From the NCBI RefSeq assembly GCF_018494085.1, contig NZ_JABBFP010000014.1, positions 1 through 53,676 on the forward strand: 53,676 nt of DNA, given 5' to 3'. The stretch is from Rosenbergiella collisarenosi. Its GTDB lineage: Bacteria > Pseudomonadota > Gammaproteobacteria > Enterobacterales > Enterobacteriaceae. Positions 35,479 through 45,724 of this stretch are shown here, piece after piece. Below the pieces are notes generated by a model. That model ran no database searches. It saw nothing but the letters and a program-made list of their open reading frames with translations, and was not told the DNA's origin. Within the stretch, counting starts at the first letter, position 1. Each line of letters begins with the position of its first letter. A program made the position numbers and the translations under genes.

Positions 35479-38400
35479 ATGTTTCGTGTTTGGCATTCCA
35501 ATCGCCTGGATTTACTCAAAGATCTGGTTACCTCGATTATGCAAAATGATCCACTGCCCGATCCGCTAGAGCAGGAAGTGGTATTGGTACAAAGTCCGGG
35601 TATGGCACAGTGGCTACAGATGGAGCTGGCGACGGGTTTTCGTTCGCGCATCGCGGCCAATATCCACTTTCCACTTCCTGCAACCTTTATTTGGCAGATG
35701 TTTGTCGCCGTGCTCCCGAATATTCCTGCCGAGAGTGCGTTTACCAAGAGTGCAATGAGCTGGAAGCTGATGCACTTATTGCCGGCGCTGCGTGATGAGC
35801 CCGATTTCTTGGTGTTGAGCGACTATCTGGTGGATGATAGTGACCAACGCAAGCTCTACCAGCTCAGCGCCCAAGTCGCTGACCTCTTCGACCACTACCT
35901 CGTCTATCGTCCAGATTGGCTGGCGCTGTGGCAACGAGGAGAGCGTATTCCTGAGCTAGGTAGCGCCCAAGCGTGGCAAGCACCACTATGGCAGGCGCTC
36001 GTCGCCTATACGGAAGAGATAGGCCAGCCGGAGTGGCATCGTGCCAATCTGTATCAGCGCTTTATCGAACGCCTCACCGATGGCAATTTTCAGGCGGCGC
36101 TACCTAAAAGGATTTTTATTTGTGGTATCTCTTCACTGCCGCCGATTTACCTACAGGCACTGGAGGCGCTAGGCCGACACAGTGATATTCATCTACTCTT
36201 TACCAATCCCTGCCAGCATTACTGGGGCGATATTCAAGACCGTGCTTTTCTTGCTAGGTTATTAACTCGGCGGCGTAAGGTCTATGCGCTCAAGCAACAG
36301 CAATGGCAAGAGACAGGAGAGCAACGAGGGCTATTCAAATTACCCGACGTCGCCGCTCAGCTTTTTAGTTCCGAGGGTGAACAGGCGCTCCCGAACCCGT
36401 TGTTAGCGTCATGGGGGCGGCAAGGGCGCGATAACCTCTATCTACTCGCACAGATGGAGAGCGTTAACGATGAGATCCATGCGTTTGTCGAGAGCGAACC
36501 CACCCACCTTCTATCGCAGCTGCAACACGATATCTTGATGCTGGAAGATCATTCTGTAGTGGGGCTCAACGAACAGCAGTTTATGCACAGCGCGGCTAAG
36601 CGTGAATTAGCGGCCGATGATCGATCTGTCACGATAACGAGTTGCCACAATGCTCAACGAGAGGTCGAAGTATTACGAGACTATCTTCTGACTCTACTCG
36701 ATCAGGACGCAGAACTCAGTCCACGGGATATTATCGTGATGGTCGCGGATATTGATGTCTACGCGCCTTACATCGAAGCGGTATTCTCGCGTGCTAATAA
36801 CGACGCCTACCTCCCTTTTGCTATTTCAGATCGCAGCGCGAGTTATGCTCATCCGGTCATCCAAGCCTTTATCCAACTATTAATGCTACCGGACAGCCGA
36901 TTTACCTCCGAACAAGTACTTGCCCTCCTGGAGGTTCCTGCCTTAGCGGAGCGTTTTTCGATAAGCGAAGAGCAACTACAGCGGCTGCGTCATTGGGTAG
37001 AGGAGTCTGGCATACGCTGGGGACTGGATGACGAGAGCGTTGCGCAGCTCGCTCTGCCGATTACCGGCCAACATACTTGGCAGTTTGGGATCCAGCGTAT
37101 GCTACTCGGTTATGCCATGGATAGCGGTGTAGGCGATTGGCAGGGCATACTCCCCTTTGATGAAAGCGCCGGATTGATGGGCGAACTAGCGGGGCAACTG
37201 GCCGAGTTTCTTGCCGCGTTAACGCAATGGCGTGAGCGGCTGACCGACTCTAATACACTTGAAGAGTGGCTACCCTACTGCCGACAATTAACCGAGCGCT
37301 TTTTTATCGGCGATGCCGAAAGCCAAGCGGCCTTGGAAGTGATCCATGAACAGTGGCGTAAGGTCCTGCAAGAGGGTATCGACTCCCATTACGCCCAGCC
37401 GATCCCGATGACCCTACTGCGTGATGAGCTACGGGGACGACTTGAGCAACAGCGTGTCAGTCAACGGTTTTTAGCTGGGCAAGTCAATTTTTGTACGTTA
37501 ATGCCGATGCGATCGATTCCGTTCAAAGTCGTCTGTCTACTTGGCATGAACGATGGCGTCTACCCACGTACGTTACTGCCCTCTGGCTTCGACCTGATGC
37601 CAAAACTTCCGAGAAAAGGAGATAGGAACCGTCGCGATGATGACCGCTATCTTTTCTTAGAGGCGCTAACCTCGGCGCAGCATTACTTCTATGTCAGCTA
37701 TATTGGCCGTTCTATTCAAGATAATCAGCCACGGTTAGCCTCGGTCTTGGTGACGGAGCTTTTGGAGTATATCGGGCAAAGCTTCCATCTCGCGGACGAT
37801 GCACACTGTGATGTGGATGAAAGTGCACGCCGCGTCCAACAACACCTCGTGTTGGCGCAAGCACGCACGCCATTCTCAGTGGAGAACTTTAGCCCAACGA
37901 ACCCTTGGCGCTCCTTCGCACAACAGTGGACGGCAGCAGCAAATCGCACCGGGAGTCTACAGCCGACCTTCGCTCAACCCTTAGCGGCGCTTATCCCTGA
38001 AGAGCTACCGATTAGCGCGTTAGCGAGTTTTTGGCGGCATCCAATCCGTGCGTGGTTTACCCGCCGATTAGGCGTTTATTTCCACCGTGAGGCGGTCGGC
38101 CTTCCTGAGAGCGAGCCTTTTACTCATGATCACCTCACGCGTTATCAGCTTAACCAATTGCTCCTTAATACGCTTATTGAGCAAGAGCCTGCCGATCGAC
38201 TCTATCGCCACTATCGGCTTTCCGGTCAGCTCCCCTATGGCGCATACGGGAGATTGACTTGGCAGCGGCAATGTCGAGAGATGGAAGGCATTGCCGAGAC
38301 GGTGATACGCCAACGCCAAGCCACCCAGAGTATGGAGGTAGATTTAATCCTGCTCCAGACGCGAGTGGTCGGCTGGATACCGCAGGTACAAGCCGATGGG

Positions 38401-38907
38401 CTGCTGCGTTGGCGTCCGGGTAAGCTTAACCTGACCGACGGACTCGTGCTGTGGATTGAGCATCTCCTCTATTGTGCGATGGGAGGAGGGGGGATCAGCC
38501 GTCTTTATGGGCGTGATGAGAGTTGTTGGCGTTTCTTACCTCTGCCCGCAGACCAAGCGATTATCGAATTGGAGAAAATGATGCAGGGCTATTACCAAGG
38601 CATGGTTGAACCGCTCTGGTTGCTTAAAGAGAGTGGCGGGAGCTGGTTACAGGCTTCTCTCATCAAGAATAGCCAGCCTGCGGCCATCGACTGGCAAGAA
38701 GAGACACAGAACACCGCCCTGCAACGCCTACAGACGGCATGGCATGAGGGGTATTTAATGGCTGGGGAAGGCAGCGACCCTTATCTACAACGCCTCGCCC
38801 CTCAGCTGACCGCTGAGCATATTACAGAGATTTGCCAACAAGCCGCGACATGGTATCTCCCGATAATACAAGCGCATAGCCCTGAGCCATCGGAGTCTGG
38901 ATCATGA
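35479..38907 (+). CDS. recC: exonuclease V gamma subunit RecC
   Basis: 1142 residues (E. coli 1122), beginning MFRVWHSNRLDLLKDLVTSI, which aligns with the E. coli N-terminus. RecC holds RecB and RecD together and recognises Chi in the exiting strand. Conserved blocks include QSPGMAQWLQM, LYRPDWLALW and MRSIPFKVVCLLGMNDGVYPR. A ribosome site AGAGGT precedes the start. The stop overlaps the recB start by four bases. E. coli has ptrA (pitrilysin) between recC and recB; here it is missing. Confidence 0.95.
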   Translation: MFRVWHSNRLDLLKDLVTSIMQNDPLPDPLEQEVVLVQSPGMAQWLQMELATGFRSRIAANIHFPLPATFIWQMFVAVLPNIPAESAFTKSAMSWKLMHLLPALRDEPDFLVLSDYLVDDSDQRKLYQLSAQVADLFDHYLVYRPDWLALWQRGERIPELGSAQAWQAPLWQALVAYTEEIGQPEWHRANLYQRFIERLTDGNFQAALPKRIFICGISSLPPIYLQALEALGRHSDIHLLFTNPCQHYWGDIQDRAFLARLLTRRRKVYALKQQQWQETGEQRGLFKLPDVAAQLFSSEGEQALPNPLLASWGRQGRDNLYLLAQMESVNDEIHAFVESEPTHLLSQLQHDILMLEDHSVVGLNEQQFMHSAAKRELAADDRSVTITSCHNAQREVEVLRDYLLTLLDQDAELSPRDIIVMVADIDVYAPYIEAVFSRANNDAYLPFAISDRSASYAHPVIQAFIQLLMLPDSRFTSEQVLALLEVPALAERFSISEEQLQRLRHWVEESGIRWGLDDESVAQLALPITGQHTWQFGIQRMLLGYAMDSGVGDWQGILPFDESAGLMGELAGQLAEFLAALTQWRERLTDSNTLEEWLPYCRQLTERFFIGDAESQAALEVIHEQWRKVLQEGIDSHYAQPIPMTLLRDELRGRLEQQRVSQRFLAGQVNFCTLMPMRSIPFKVVCLLGMNDGVYPRTLLPSGFDLMPKLPRKGDRNRRDDDRYLFLEALTSAQHYFYVSYIGRSIQDNQPRLASVLVTELLEYIGQSFHLADDAHCDVDESARRVQQHLVLAQARTPFSVENFSPTNPWRSFAQQWTAAANRTGSLQPTFAQPLAALIPEELPISALASFWRHPIRAWFTRRLGVYFHREAVGLPESEPFTHDHLTRYQLNQLLLNTLIEQEPADRLYRHYRLSGQLPYGAYGRLTWQRQCREMEGIAETVIRQRQATQSMEVDLILLQTRVVGWIPQVQADGLLRWRPGKLNLTDGLVLWIEHLLYCAMGGGGISRLYGRDESCWRFLPLPADQAIIELEKMMQGYYQGMVEPLWLLKESGGSWLQASLIKNSQPAAIDWQEETQNTALQRLQTAWHEGYLMAGEGSDPYLQRLAPQLTAEHITEICQQAATWYLPIIQAHSPEPSESGS

Positions 38908-41900
38908 GCCACTCTTCGCCGACGATCACGCTGGATCCCTTCACGTTACCCTTGCAAGGGCAGCGCCTCATCGAGGCTTCTGCGGGGACGGGAAAAACAT
39001 TTACCTTAGCTATCCTTTATCTACGGCTGTTGTTAGGCCTAGGGCAAGCCGCTGCATGGCCGCGCCAGCTGTCGGTGGAAGAAATTCTTGTTGTGACCTT
39101 TACGGAAGCGGCCACTGAGGAGCTACGTGGACGGATCCGCGAGAATATCCATCAACTACGTATTGCCTGTATTCGCGGGTATTCTGACCATCCAGTCATG
39201 CGTCGCCTACTCGATGAAATCGACGATAAAGCCAATGCGGCGATGATCTTACTCTTGGCCGAACGGCAGATGGACGAGTCTGCGATTTATACTATCCATG
39301 GTTTTTGTCAGCGCATGTTGAACCTGAATGCATTCGAGTCGGGGATGCTATTTCAACAAGAGTTGTTAGAAGATGAGCAACAATTATTACGACAAGCGAC
39401 CGAAGATTTTTGGCGACGTTATTGTTATCCGCTTGATGAGACGATAGCCCAAGAGATAGTGGCACTGTTCACCGGTCCTGAACACCTCCTACACTCTATT
39501 AAAGCCTGGTTACAGGGGGAGTCAGTACAGCTTAAACATCCGCTGTCCGCTAAGGATCTTAGCGAATGCCACCAAGAAAACTGCCGCCGCATTATCGAGA
39601 TGAAGCAGCAGTGGCAGCAAATAGCGGCGGACGTTTATGCCTTGGTTATGGACTCCGACGTCGATAAACGTAGCTATTCCAAGTTGCATGTCCCGAATTG
39701 GATCAACGCCATCACGCTGTGGGCTGAAAGCGAGGAGGCCGGGTATCAATTTCCGCAAAAAGAGCTTGAGAAATTTAGCCAAGCCCAGCTATTGGCCAAG
39801 ACTAAAAAAGGGCAGGCTCCGCAGCACAGCGTTTTTGAGGCGATTGACCTTTTCCTTGCGACACCTATTTCGTTATACGAACCGCTCGTTGCGCTAGCGC
39901 TTCAGGATATCCGCGCAAATCTGCGTCGTGAAAAAGAGCGACAAGCGCTGCTCAGCTTCGACGATCTTTTAACTAAACTCGATCGCGGGTTACAACAGCC
40001 ACAGGGAGAGGCGCTGGCCGAGGCGATCCGTCAGCGCTATCCGGTCGCGATGGTGGATGAGTTTCAGGATACCGATCCGACCCAATATCGGATCTTTAGC
40101 CATATCTACACGCCAGCTTCGCAGACGGCACTCCTGTTGATTGGCGACCCGAAACAGGCGATCTATGCGTTTCGAGGTGCGGATATCTTTACCTATATTA
40201 AAGCGCGTGACGAGGTCGTCGATCACTACTCCTTACATACTAACTGGCGCTCTTCGCCGGGGATGGTCGCCACGGTCAATCAGCTGTTCCAGCGTGTTGA
40301 ACATCCTTTTCTCTTTGCCGATATTCCCTTCCTGCCGGTCGCATCAGCACCGAATAATCACGATCTTAGCGTGTGGCGAGATGGCGAGAAGCAGCCCGCA
40401 ATGCGCTGGTGGCTAAAAGAAGGTGAAGGCTGCAACGTTACGGATTATCAGCATACGATGGCGCACTATTGTGCTAACGATATCGCGCAGTGGCTGACCG
40501 CCGGGCAGCAGCAGCAGGCTTGGTTGGTGAGAGGAGAAACTCGTCGCGTCGTCTGCGCGGCGGACATCACGGTATTGGTACGTAGCCGCCGTGAGGCAAG
40601 CCTCATTCGCGACGCCCTACAGCAGCAGGGGATCGCTTCCGTTTATCTCTCCAGTCGAGATAGCGTCTACCAAACCGTGGAGGCGCAAGAACTCCTGTGG
40701 CTATTACAAGCAATCTTGACGCCGCAGCAGGAATCGTTATTACGCACTGCGCTGGCAACACGCCTACTCGGCTATTCGGCGATGCAGATCGAGGATCTCA
40801 GTCAAGATAGTCGTCAATGGGATGAGCTGACCGATCGCTTCGTGCAGTGGCAGCAGCAATGGCGGGCCTACGGCTTCTTACCTATGTTCCGCTCGGTGAT
40901 GCAGCAGCAGGGACTCGCCGAGAATATCTTATCGGGTGAACGGGGTGAGCGCCGCCTGACCGATATTATGCATGTCAGTGAGTTACTGCAAACAGCATCT
41001 GCCGATCACGATACGCCACATGCGCTACTACGCTTTTTCGCGCAGCAAGTCGATCAGCCCGATGATAATGCACGTAATCAACAATTACGGTTAGAGAGTG
41101 ATCGCGATTTAGTCCAAATAGTCACTATCCATAAATCTAAAGGATTAGAGTACCCCTTGGTCTGGCTGCCCTTTATCGCTAGCTATCGAGAAACGAAGCA
41201 GCCGCTGTACCATGACCGCCAGCATTTCTCCGCGGTACTCGATCTGCAGGCTGACGAGGAAAGCCTCGAATTAGCGGAAGAAGAGCGGCTAGCGGAAGAT
41301 CTGCGTTTACTCTATGTCGCTATGACCCGTTCCATTTGGCATTGTAGCCTAGGGATTGCGCCGCTATTTTATCGTAAGCGTAAATACCAAGGGCCTACCG
41401 AGCTTGAGCGCAGTGCAGTCGGCTACCTGCTACAAAAAGGGGAGCCTGCTACCGCCCAGGAGCTAGCGACGGCGTTGGCCGCGATGGCCGATAGCGAGTG
41501 TGAGCTAATAATGGCCAGCGAGCGCTCTACCACCGACTATCAAGCGGTTGTCCCGGTGGCTTCACAGGTTTTTGCACGGGTCTTGCAACGCTCATTGCAG
41601 GACCACTGGCGAGTGACCAGCTATTCCGCGTTAACGCACCATGCTAGCAGTCGGCAGCTCTTTGTTCCGGGCTTTGATAACGAGGTCGTGGCTGAACGTG
41701 CCGATGAGTCTCCTTCTACCGCGACGGTTCATCAGTTTCCCAAGGGAGCAGGGCCGGGGACGTTTTTACACTATCTCTTCGAACATCTCGATTTTACCGC
41801 GATACCCGAAACACAGTGGGTGACCGAACAGCTATTAGGCTGGGGCTATGAAGAGACATGGACGAGTGTGGTGCATACGTGGATCCAGCGCGTATTAGCC

Positions 41901-42452
41901 CAACAGCTCCCGATGGCCGAAACCTCGCTCTCGCAGATCGATCGTGGCGATCGCGTGATCGAGATGGAGTTTTGGATCCCCATCGAAAAACCGCTGAACG
42001 CTACGGCGTTGGATCGATGCATCAAGCGCTACGATCCGCTATCCGCCCAGGCACCGGCGTTAGTTTTTTCCCAAGTTCAGGGGATGCTGAAGGGCTTTAT
42101 CGATCTGGTCTTTCGCTGGCAGGGTAAATATTACCTCGCGGACTATAAGTCGAATTGGCTGGGTGAAAATAGCCAAGCCTATACCCCGGCGGCGATGGCT
42201 AATGCCATGGTAGAGCATCGTTACGATTTCCAATATCAGCTGTATACCCTAGCGCTCCATCGCTATTTGCGTCATCGCCTGCCTGACTACGATTATGAGC
42301 AACATTTTGGGGGTGTCTATTACCTCTTTCTACGGGGGATGGCAGATAATTTACCCGGAAACGGGATCTATTTTACACGACCGCCTCTTGCTTTGATTGA
42401 GCAGATGGATCGTTTCTTTAGCGAAGAAGAGGGTACTGATGAATCCGCTTGA
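38904..42452 (+). CDS. recB: exonuclease V beta subunit RecB
   Basis: 1182 residues (E. coli 1180). UvrD-type 3'-5' helicase: Walker A in ASAGTGKTFT, the HGFCQRM block, and Walker B region VDEFQDTDPTQY. The C-terminal nuclease domain has GFIDLVFRW and LADYKSNWLG, containing the catalytic Asp, Asp and Lys. With RecC and RecD it resects double-strand ends and loads RecA after Chi. It overlaps recC at its start and recD at its end. Confidence 0.96.
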   Translation: MSHSSPTITLDPFTLPLQGQRLIEASAGTGKTFTLAILYLRLLLGLGQAAAWPRQLSVEEILVVTFTEAATEELRGRIRENIHQLRIACIRGYSDHPVMRRLLDEIDDKANAAMILLLAERQMDESAIYTIHGFCQRMLNLNAFESGMLFQQELLEDEQQLLRQATEDFWRRYCYPLDETIAQEIVALFTGPEHLLHSIKAWLQGESVQLKHPLSAKDLSECHQENCRRIIEMKQQWQQIAADVYALVMDSDVDKRSYSKLHVPNWINAITLWAESEEAGYQFPQKELEKFSQAQLLAKTKKGQAPQHSVFEAIDLFLATPISLYEPLVALALQDIRANLRREKERQALLSFDDLLTKLDRGLQQPQGEALAEAIRQRYPVAMVDEFQDTDPTQYRIFSHIYTPASQTALLLIGDPKQAIYAFRGADIFTYIKARDEVVDHYSLHTNWRSSPGMVATVNQLFQRVEHPFLFADIPFLPVASAPNNHDLSVWRDGEKQPAMRWWLKEGEGCNVTDYQHTMAHYCANDIAQWLTAGQQQQAWLVRGETRRVVCAADITVLVRSRREASLIRDALQQQGIASVYLSSRDSVYQTVEAQELLWLLQAILTPQQESLLRTALATRLLGYSAMQIEDLSQDSRQWDELTDRFVQWQQQWRAYGFLPMFRSVMQQQGLAENILSGERGERRLTDIMHVSELLQTASADHDTPHALLRFFAQQVDQPDDNARNQQLRLESDRDLVQIVTIHKSKGLEYPLVWLPFIASYRETKQPLYHDRQHFSAVLDLQADEESLELAEEERLAEDLRLLYVAMTRSIWHCSLGIAPLFYRKRKYQGPTELERSAVGYLLQKGEPATAQELATALAAMADSECELIMASERSTTDYQAVVPVASQVFARVLQRSLQDHWRVTSYSALTHHASSRQLFVPGFDNEVVAERADESPSTATVHQFPKGAGPGTFLHYLFEHLDFTAIPETQWVTEQLLGWGYEETWTSVVHTWIQRVLAQQLPMAETSLSQIDRGDRVIEMEFWIPIEKPLNATALDRCIKRYDPLSAQAPALVFSQVQGMLKGFIDLVFRWQGKYYLADYKSNWLGENSQAYTPAAMANAMVEHRYDFQYQLYTLALHRYLRHRLPDYDYEQHFGGVYYLFLRGMADNLPGNGIYFTRPPLALIEQMDRFFSEEEGTDESA

Positions 42453-44280
42453 TAAGGTGATGAGCTATGCGCACACCGCGCAGCTGTTCCGACCGGTAGA
42501 CCTACAATTTGCGCGCCTTGTCTGTGGTGGCGAACGAGCGGATTATTTTCTCGCCGCGGCCTGTGTCAGCGCCAGCGCGGGTGAGGGGCATGTCTGCATC
42601 GATTTAGCTTCCCTAACGCCCGCAGGATTATGGGCGGGGTCGCAACGTGTCGCCGCTGAAGGATTATGGCAACTCTGCGAGGCCCCCATGGAGGCAGAGG
42701 TATGGCAACGCCAATTAGAGCATTGGCCAGCACTCTCTTCGCCGACGCACAGAGGGCCGCTATGCTTGGTCGACCACCAGCTCTATTTGCAACGAGCCTG
42801 GCAGTATGAACAGCAAGTGGCGGCCTTTTTTAACGCTTTTCCTGAACAACAGGTCGATGATGAAGCGCAGGCACGGCTGATCTTGGACCGATTGTTTGGT
42901 GAGGCGTCGCATAACGATCAGAAAGTCGCGGCCGCTGTCGCGCTAACCGCGCGCCATGCAATTATCTCCGGCGGTCCGGGGACAGGAAAAACGACGACGG
43001 TCGCAAAGCTACTGGCGGCGATGATCCAGCTCAGCCCGAATAAACTGCGAATTCAGATGGCGGCCCCCACCGGTAAGGCGGCCGCTCGACTCACCGAGTC
43101 GCTGGGCAAGGCACTCCTTGGCCTTGAGGTTGACGACGCGGTTCGCCAGCGTTTTCCTCGCGAAGCGACAACGCTACACCGTTTATTGGGCGCACAGGCA
43201 ACAACGCGTCAGCTGCGTTACCATGCACAAAACCCCTTACATCTCGACGTATTAATCGTCGATGAAGCCTCAATGGTCGATTTAACGATGATGGCGAACC
43301 TGATCGCAGCTTTACCGGCAAGCGCTCGCGTTATTTTCTTGGGCGATCGCGATCAGCTTGCTTCTGTCGAGGCGGGGGCGGTGCTCGGCGATATCTGTCG
43401 TAGTGCCGAGTATGGCTATAGTCGTGCGCGTGCAGCTCAGCTTACTCGCCTCACCGGCTGTGTGATCGCAGGGAATGATCTTAGCGATGCACCAAGACTT
43501 CGAGAGAGTATCTGCTTACTGACGCACAGCTACCGATTCGATGGCGATTCAGGTATCGGGCAGCTCGCGAAGGCGGTAAACCAAGGTGATAGCCGTCAGG
43601 CGCAGGCTTTGCTGGCCGGAGAGCATCGCGATATCCACTGGCGTACCTTGGCGGATGAAGGGGACTGGCAAACACTACTAACCGAAATTTGCCAAGGCTA
43701 TCAGCCCTTTTTAGCGGCGATAGCCAGTGGCTCTTCGCCGCATAAAGTTGTGTCAGACTTCGGCCACTATCAGGTGCTGTGTGCCTTACGGGAAGGTGCG
43801 TTCGGGGTGAAAGGTCTTAACCAAAGTATCGAGACTGCATTACGGCAACGTGGGCTATTGCCACCGCTTCCTCCTACGCAACAGGCGTATGTCGGGCGGC
43901 CAATTATGATCACGCGTAATGATAGTAGCCTAGGGCTATTTAACGGCGATATCGGCATCACGCTGTTAGATGATGAACAGCAATTAAAGGTCTATTTTCA
44001 ATTACCGAGTGGCGAACTGCGGGCCGTACAGCCCTCGCGCTTACCCGAACACGAAACCGCCTGGGTGATGACGGTCCATAAGTCTCAAGGCTCCGAGTTT
44101 ACGCACACGGCGTTGGTGCTACCGCGTCAGTTTAGTCCCGTGCTCTCAAGAGAACTTATCTATACCGCCATTACCCGTGCCAAATCGCAGTTAACCCTCT
44201 ATGGTGAGGCAAGTATGATCAGCCGTGCGATAGCCAACCAAACCTCCCGCCGTAGTGGATTAACGGCTGCGCTGCGTTAG
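42439..44280 (+). CDS. recD: exonuclease V alpha subunit RecD
   Basis: 613 residues from the ATG at 42439 (MNPLDKVMSYAHTAQLFRPVD), 14 bases before the recB stop. An upstream in-frame ATG at 42397 lies deeper in recB and is less likely. SF1 5'-3' helicase with Walker A GGPGTGKTTT, DEASMVDL and the C-terminal VHKSQGSEF. It is the fast motor of RecBCD. Its stop is three bases from the stop of the convergent argA. Confidence 0.95.
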   Translation: MNPLDKVMSYAHTAQLFRPVDLQFARLVCGGERADYFLAAACVSASAGEGHVCIDLASLTPAGLWAGSQRVAAEGLWQLCEAPMEAEVWQRQLEHWPALSSPTHRGPLCLVDHQLYLQRAWQYEQQVAAFFNAFPEQQVDDEAQARLILDRLFGEASHNDQKVAAAVALTARHAIISGGPGTGKTTTVAKLLAAMIQLSPNKLRIQMAAPTGKAAARLTESLGKALLGLEVDDAVRQRFPREATTLHRLLGAQATTRQLRYHAQNPLHLDVLIVDEASMVDLTMMANLIAALPASARVIFLGDRDQLASVEAGAVLGDICRSAEYGYSRARAAQLTRLTGCVIAGNDLSDAPRLRESICLLTHSYRFDGDSGIGQLAKAVNQGDSRQAQALLAGEHRDIHWRTLADEGDWQTLLTEICQGYQPFLAAIASGSSPHKVVSDFGHYQVLCALREGAFGVKGLNQSIETALRQRGLLPPLPPTQQAYVGRPIMITRNDSSLGLFNGDIGITLLDDEQQLKVYFQLPSGELRAVQPSRLPEHETAWVMTVHKSQGSEFTHTALVLPRQFSPVLSRELIYTAITRAKSQLTLYGEASMISRAIANQTSRRSGLTAALR

Positions 44281-44283
44281 CGA

Positions 44284-45612
44284 TCAATCGAGGGTAAGCA
44301 TTAAGATTTTTGAGCGCCGTTGGTAGTTATAGAGTTTCTGTTTACTTTCCGGCAGGAACTCTACATCGACCGGCTGAAAGCCTCGCTCTTGGAACCAGTG
44401 GATACTGCGGGTGGTCAGCACGAATAGCTTTTCCAATCCCGCTTGCCGTGCCTGCTGGCTTACTTGCTGGAGCAGAACATCGCCTCGCGAAGAGCTACGG
44501 TAATCGGGGTGGACGGCGACGCAGGCCATCTCTCCGATTTTCTCTTTACTAAAGGGGTAGAGAGCCGCACAGGCAATGGTAAGTTGATCGCGTACCACCA
44601 CCGTAAATTTATCGATCTCCATCTCTAATTGTTCGCGGGAGCGTCTGACGAGTATCCCTTGCTGTTCGAGAGGGCGGATAAGTTCGAGGATGCCGCCGAT
44701 ATCGTCGATCGTCGCCTTACGAACCTGCTCAGCCGAGGCCATCACGACTTGAGTACCAATCCCTTCACGAGAGAAAAGTTCTTGCAGCAGCGCACCATCT
44801 TCGAGATAGCTAATCAGGTGACTGCCGGGGACGCCACTTTTACAGGCTTGCACGGCGCCGCGTAAGAACCGCACGGTCCCCGATAAGTAGTCACCTGCAT
44901 TTTCGTATTGCTTAATGCGTTGCGCGGCTTGGTCAGGAAATATCTCAGAGATAATCTTCCCGTTATCGTCGGGCACGCCTTGCTCGGAACAAAACCCAAT
45001 CATTTTCGCGGCATTGAGTTTAATCGCCACTTGCGTCGCGATTTCTTCGGAGGTGAGGTTAAAGCTCTCTCCGGTCACCGAGACGGCGACGGGACCGAGC
45101 AGAACAATCGCCCCAGTATCGAGTTGCTGATTAATCGCTTGGTAATCGATACGCCGAATACGGCCGGTATGGCAATAATCGACACCATCATCGACGCCCA
45201 AAGGTTGTGCGATGATAAAGTTACCGCTGACAACGTTAATATGTGCGTTTTGTAGCGGCGTATTGCCAAGGCTCATTGAGAGGCGTGCCGTAATATCTAA
45301 TTGCAGCCTACCCGCTGCTTGTTTGACTAACTCCAAGGATTGGGCGTCAGTAACTCTTGTATACTTATGATAAGTCGGCTCAATATTATGACTGAGTAAA
45401 TTCGCATCGATCTGTGGGCGTGCGCCGTATACCACGACGAGGCGGATACCTAAACTGTGCAACAGACCAATGTCACTGACAATACTGAGGAAATTTTCAT
45501 GGCAGATAGCTTCACCGCCGAGCATGATGACAAAGGTCTTATTACGATGAGTGTTAATGTAGGGCGCGGTATGCCGAAAACCTCTAACCAGTTCAGTGCT
45601 ACGTTCTGTCAC
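44284..45612 (-). CDS. argA: N-acetylglutamate synthase
   Basis: 442 residues from the GTG at 45612 ([20 protein letters not shown]), which has TTGGAG upstream and aligns with E. coli ArgA (443). The open frame extends upstream into the ARG boxes, but that is not the protein start. An N-terminal amino-acid-kinase-like domain ([25 protein letters not shown]) binds the feedback inhibitor arginine, and the C-terminal GNAT domain ([16 protein letters not shown]) acetylates glutamate. It is the first step of arginine synthesis. A tandem ARG box precedes it, so ArgR-arginine should repress it. Confidence 0.96.
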   Translation of the reverse strand: MTERSTELVRGFRHTAPYINTHRNKTFVIMLGGEAICHENFLSIVSDIGLLHSLGIRLVVVYGARPQIDANLLSHNIEPTYHKYTRVTDAQSLELVKQAAGRLQLDITARLSMSLGNTPLQNAHINVVSGNFIIAQPLGVDDGVDYCHTGRIRRIDYQAINQQLDTGAIVLLGPVAVSVTGESFNLTSEEIATQVAIKLNAAKMIGFCSEQGVPDDNGKIISEIFPDQAAQRIKQYENAGDYLSGTVRFLRGAVQACKSGVPGSHLISYLEDGALLQELFSREGIGTQVVMASAEQVRKATIDDIGGILELIRPLEQQGILVRRSREQLEMEIDKFTVVVRDQLTIACAALYPFSKEKIGEMACVAVHPDYRSSSRGDVLLQQVSQQARQAGLEKLFVLTTRSIHWFQERGFQPVDVEFLPESKQKLYNYQRRSKILMLTLD

Positions 45613-45622
45613 GATAACTCCA

Positions 45623-45661
45623 AGTGAATTTTTATTCGTTATAAATGTATTTTTATTCTTA
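45623..45661. promoter_or_regulatory. tandem ARG boxes of argA (ArgR operator)
   Basis: AGTGAATTTTTATTCGTT (45623-45640) and AATGTATTTTTATTCTTA (45644-45661) both fit the ArgR consensus with three bases between them, the classic spacing for one ArgR hexamer. They lie 11 bases upstream of the argA GTG. Confidence 0.85.
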
Positions 45662-45724
45662 ATAAGTGCAAATTGCAAGGTGTGATTGTGTTAAATCACA
45701 AACTTATCTTTAGGGACAAGGATA

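Noticed and set aside
45613-45678. An N-terminal extension of ArgA.
   Set aside because: It is translated from the tandem ARG boxes; the GTG at 45612 with TTGGAG upstream matches the E. coli N-terminus.
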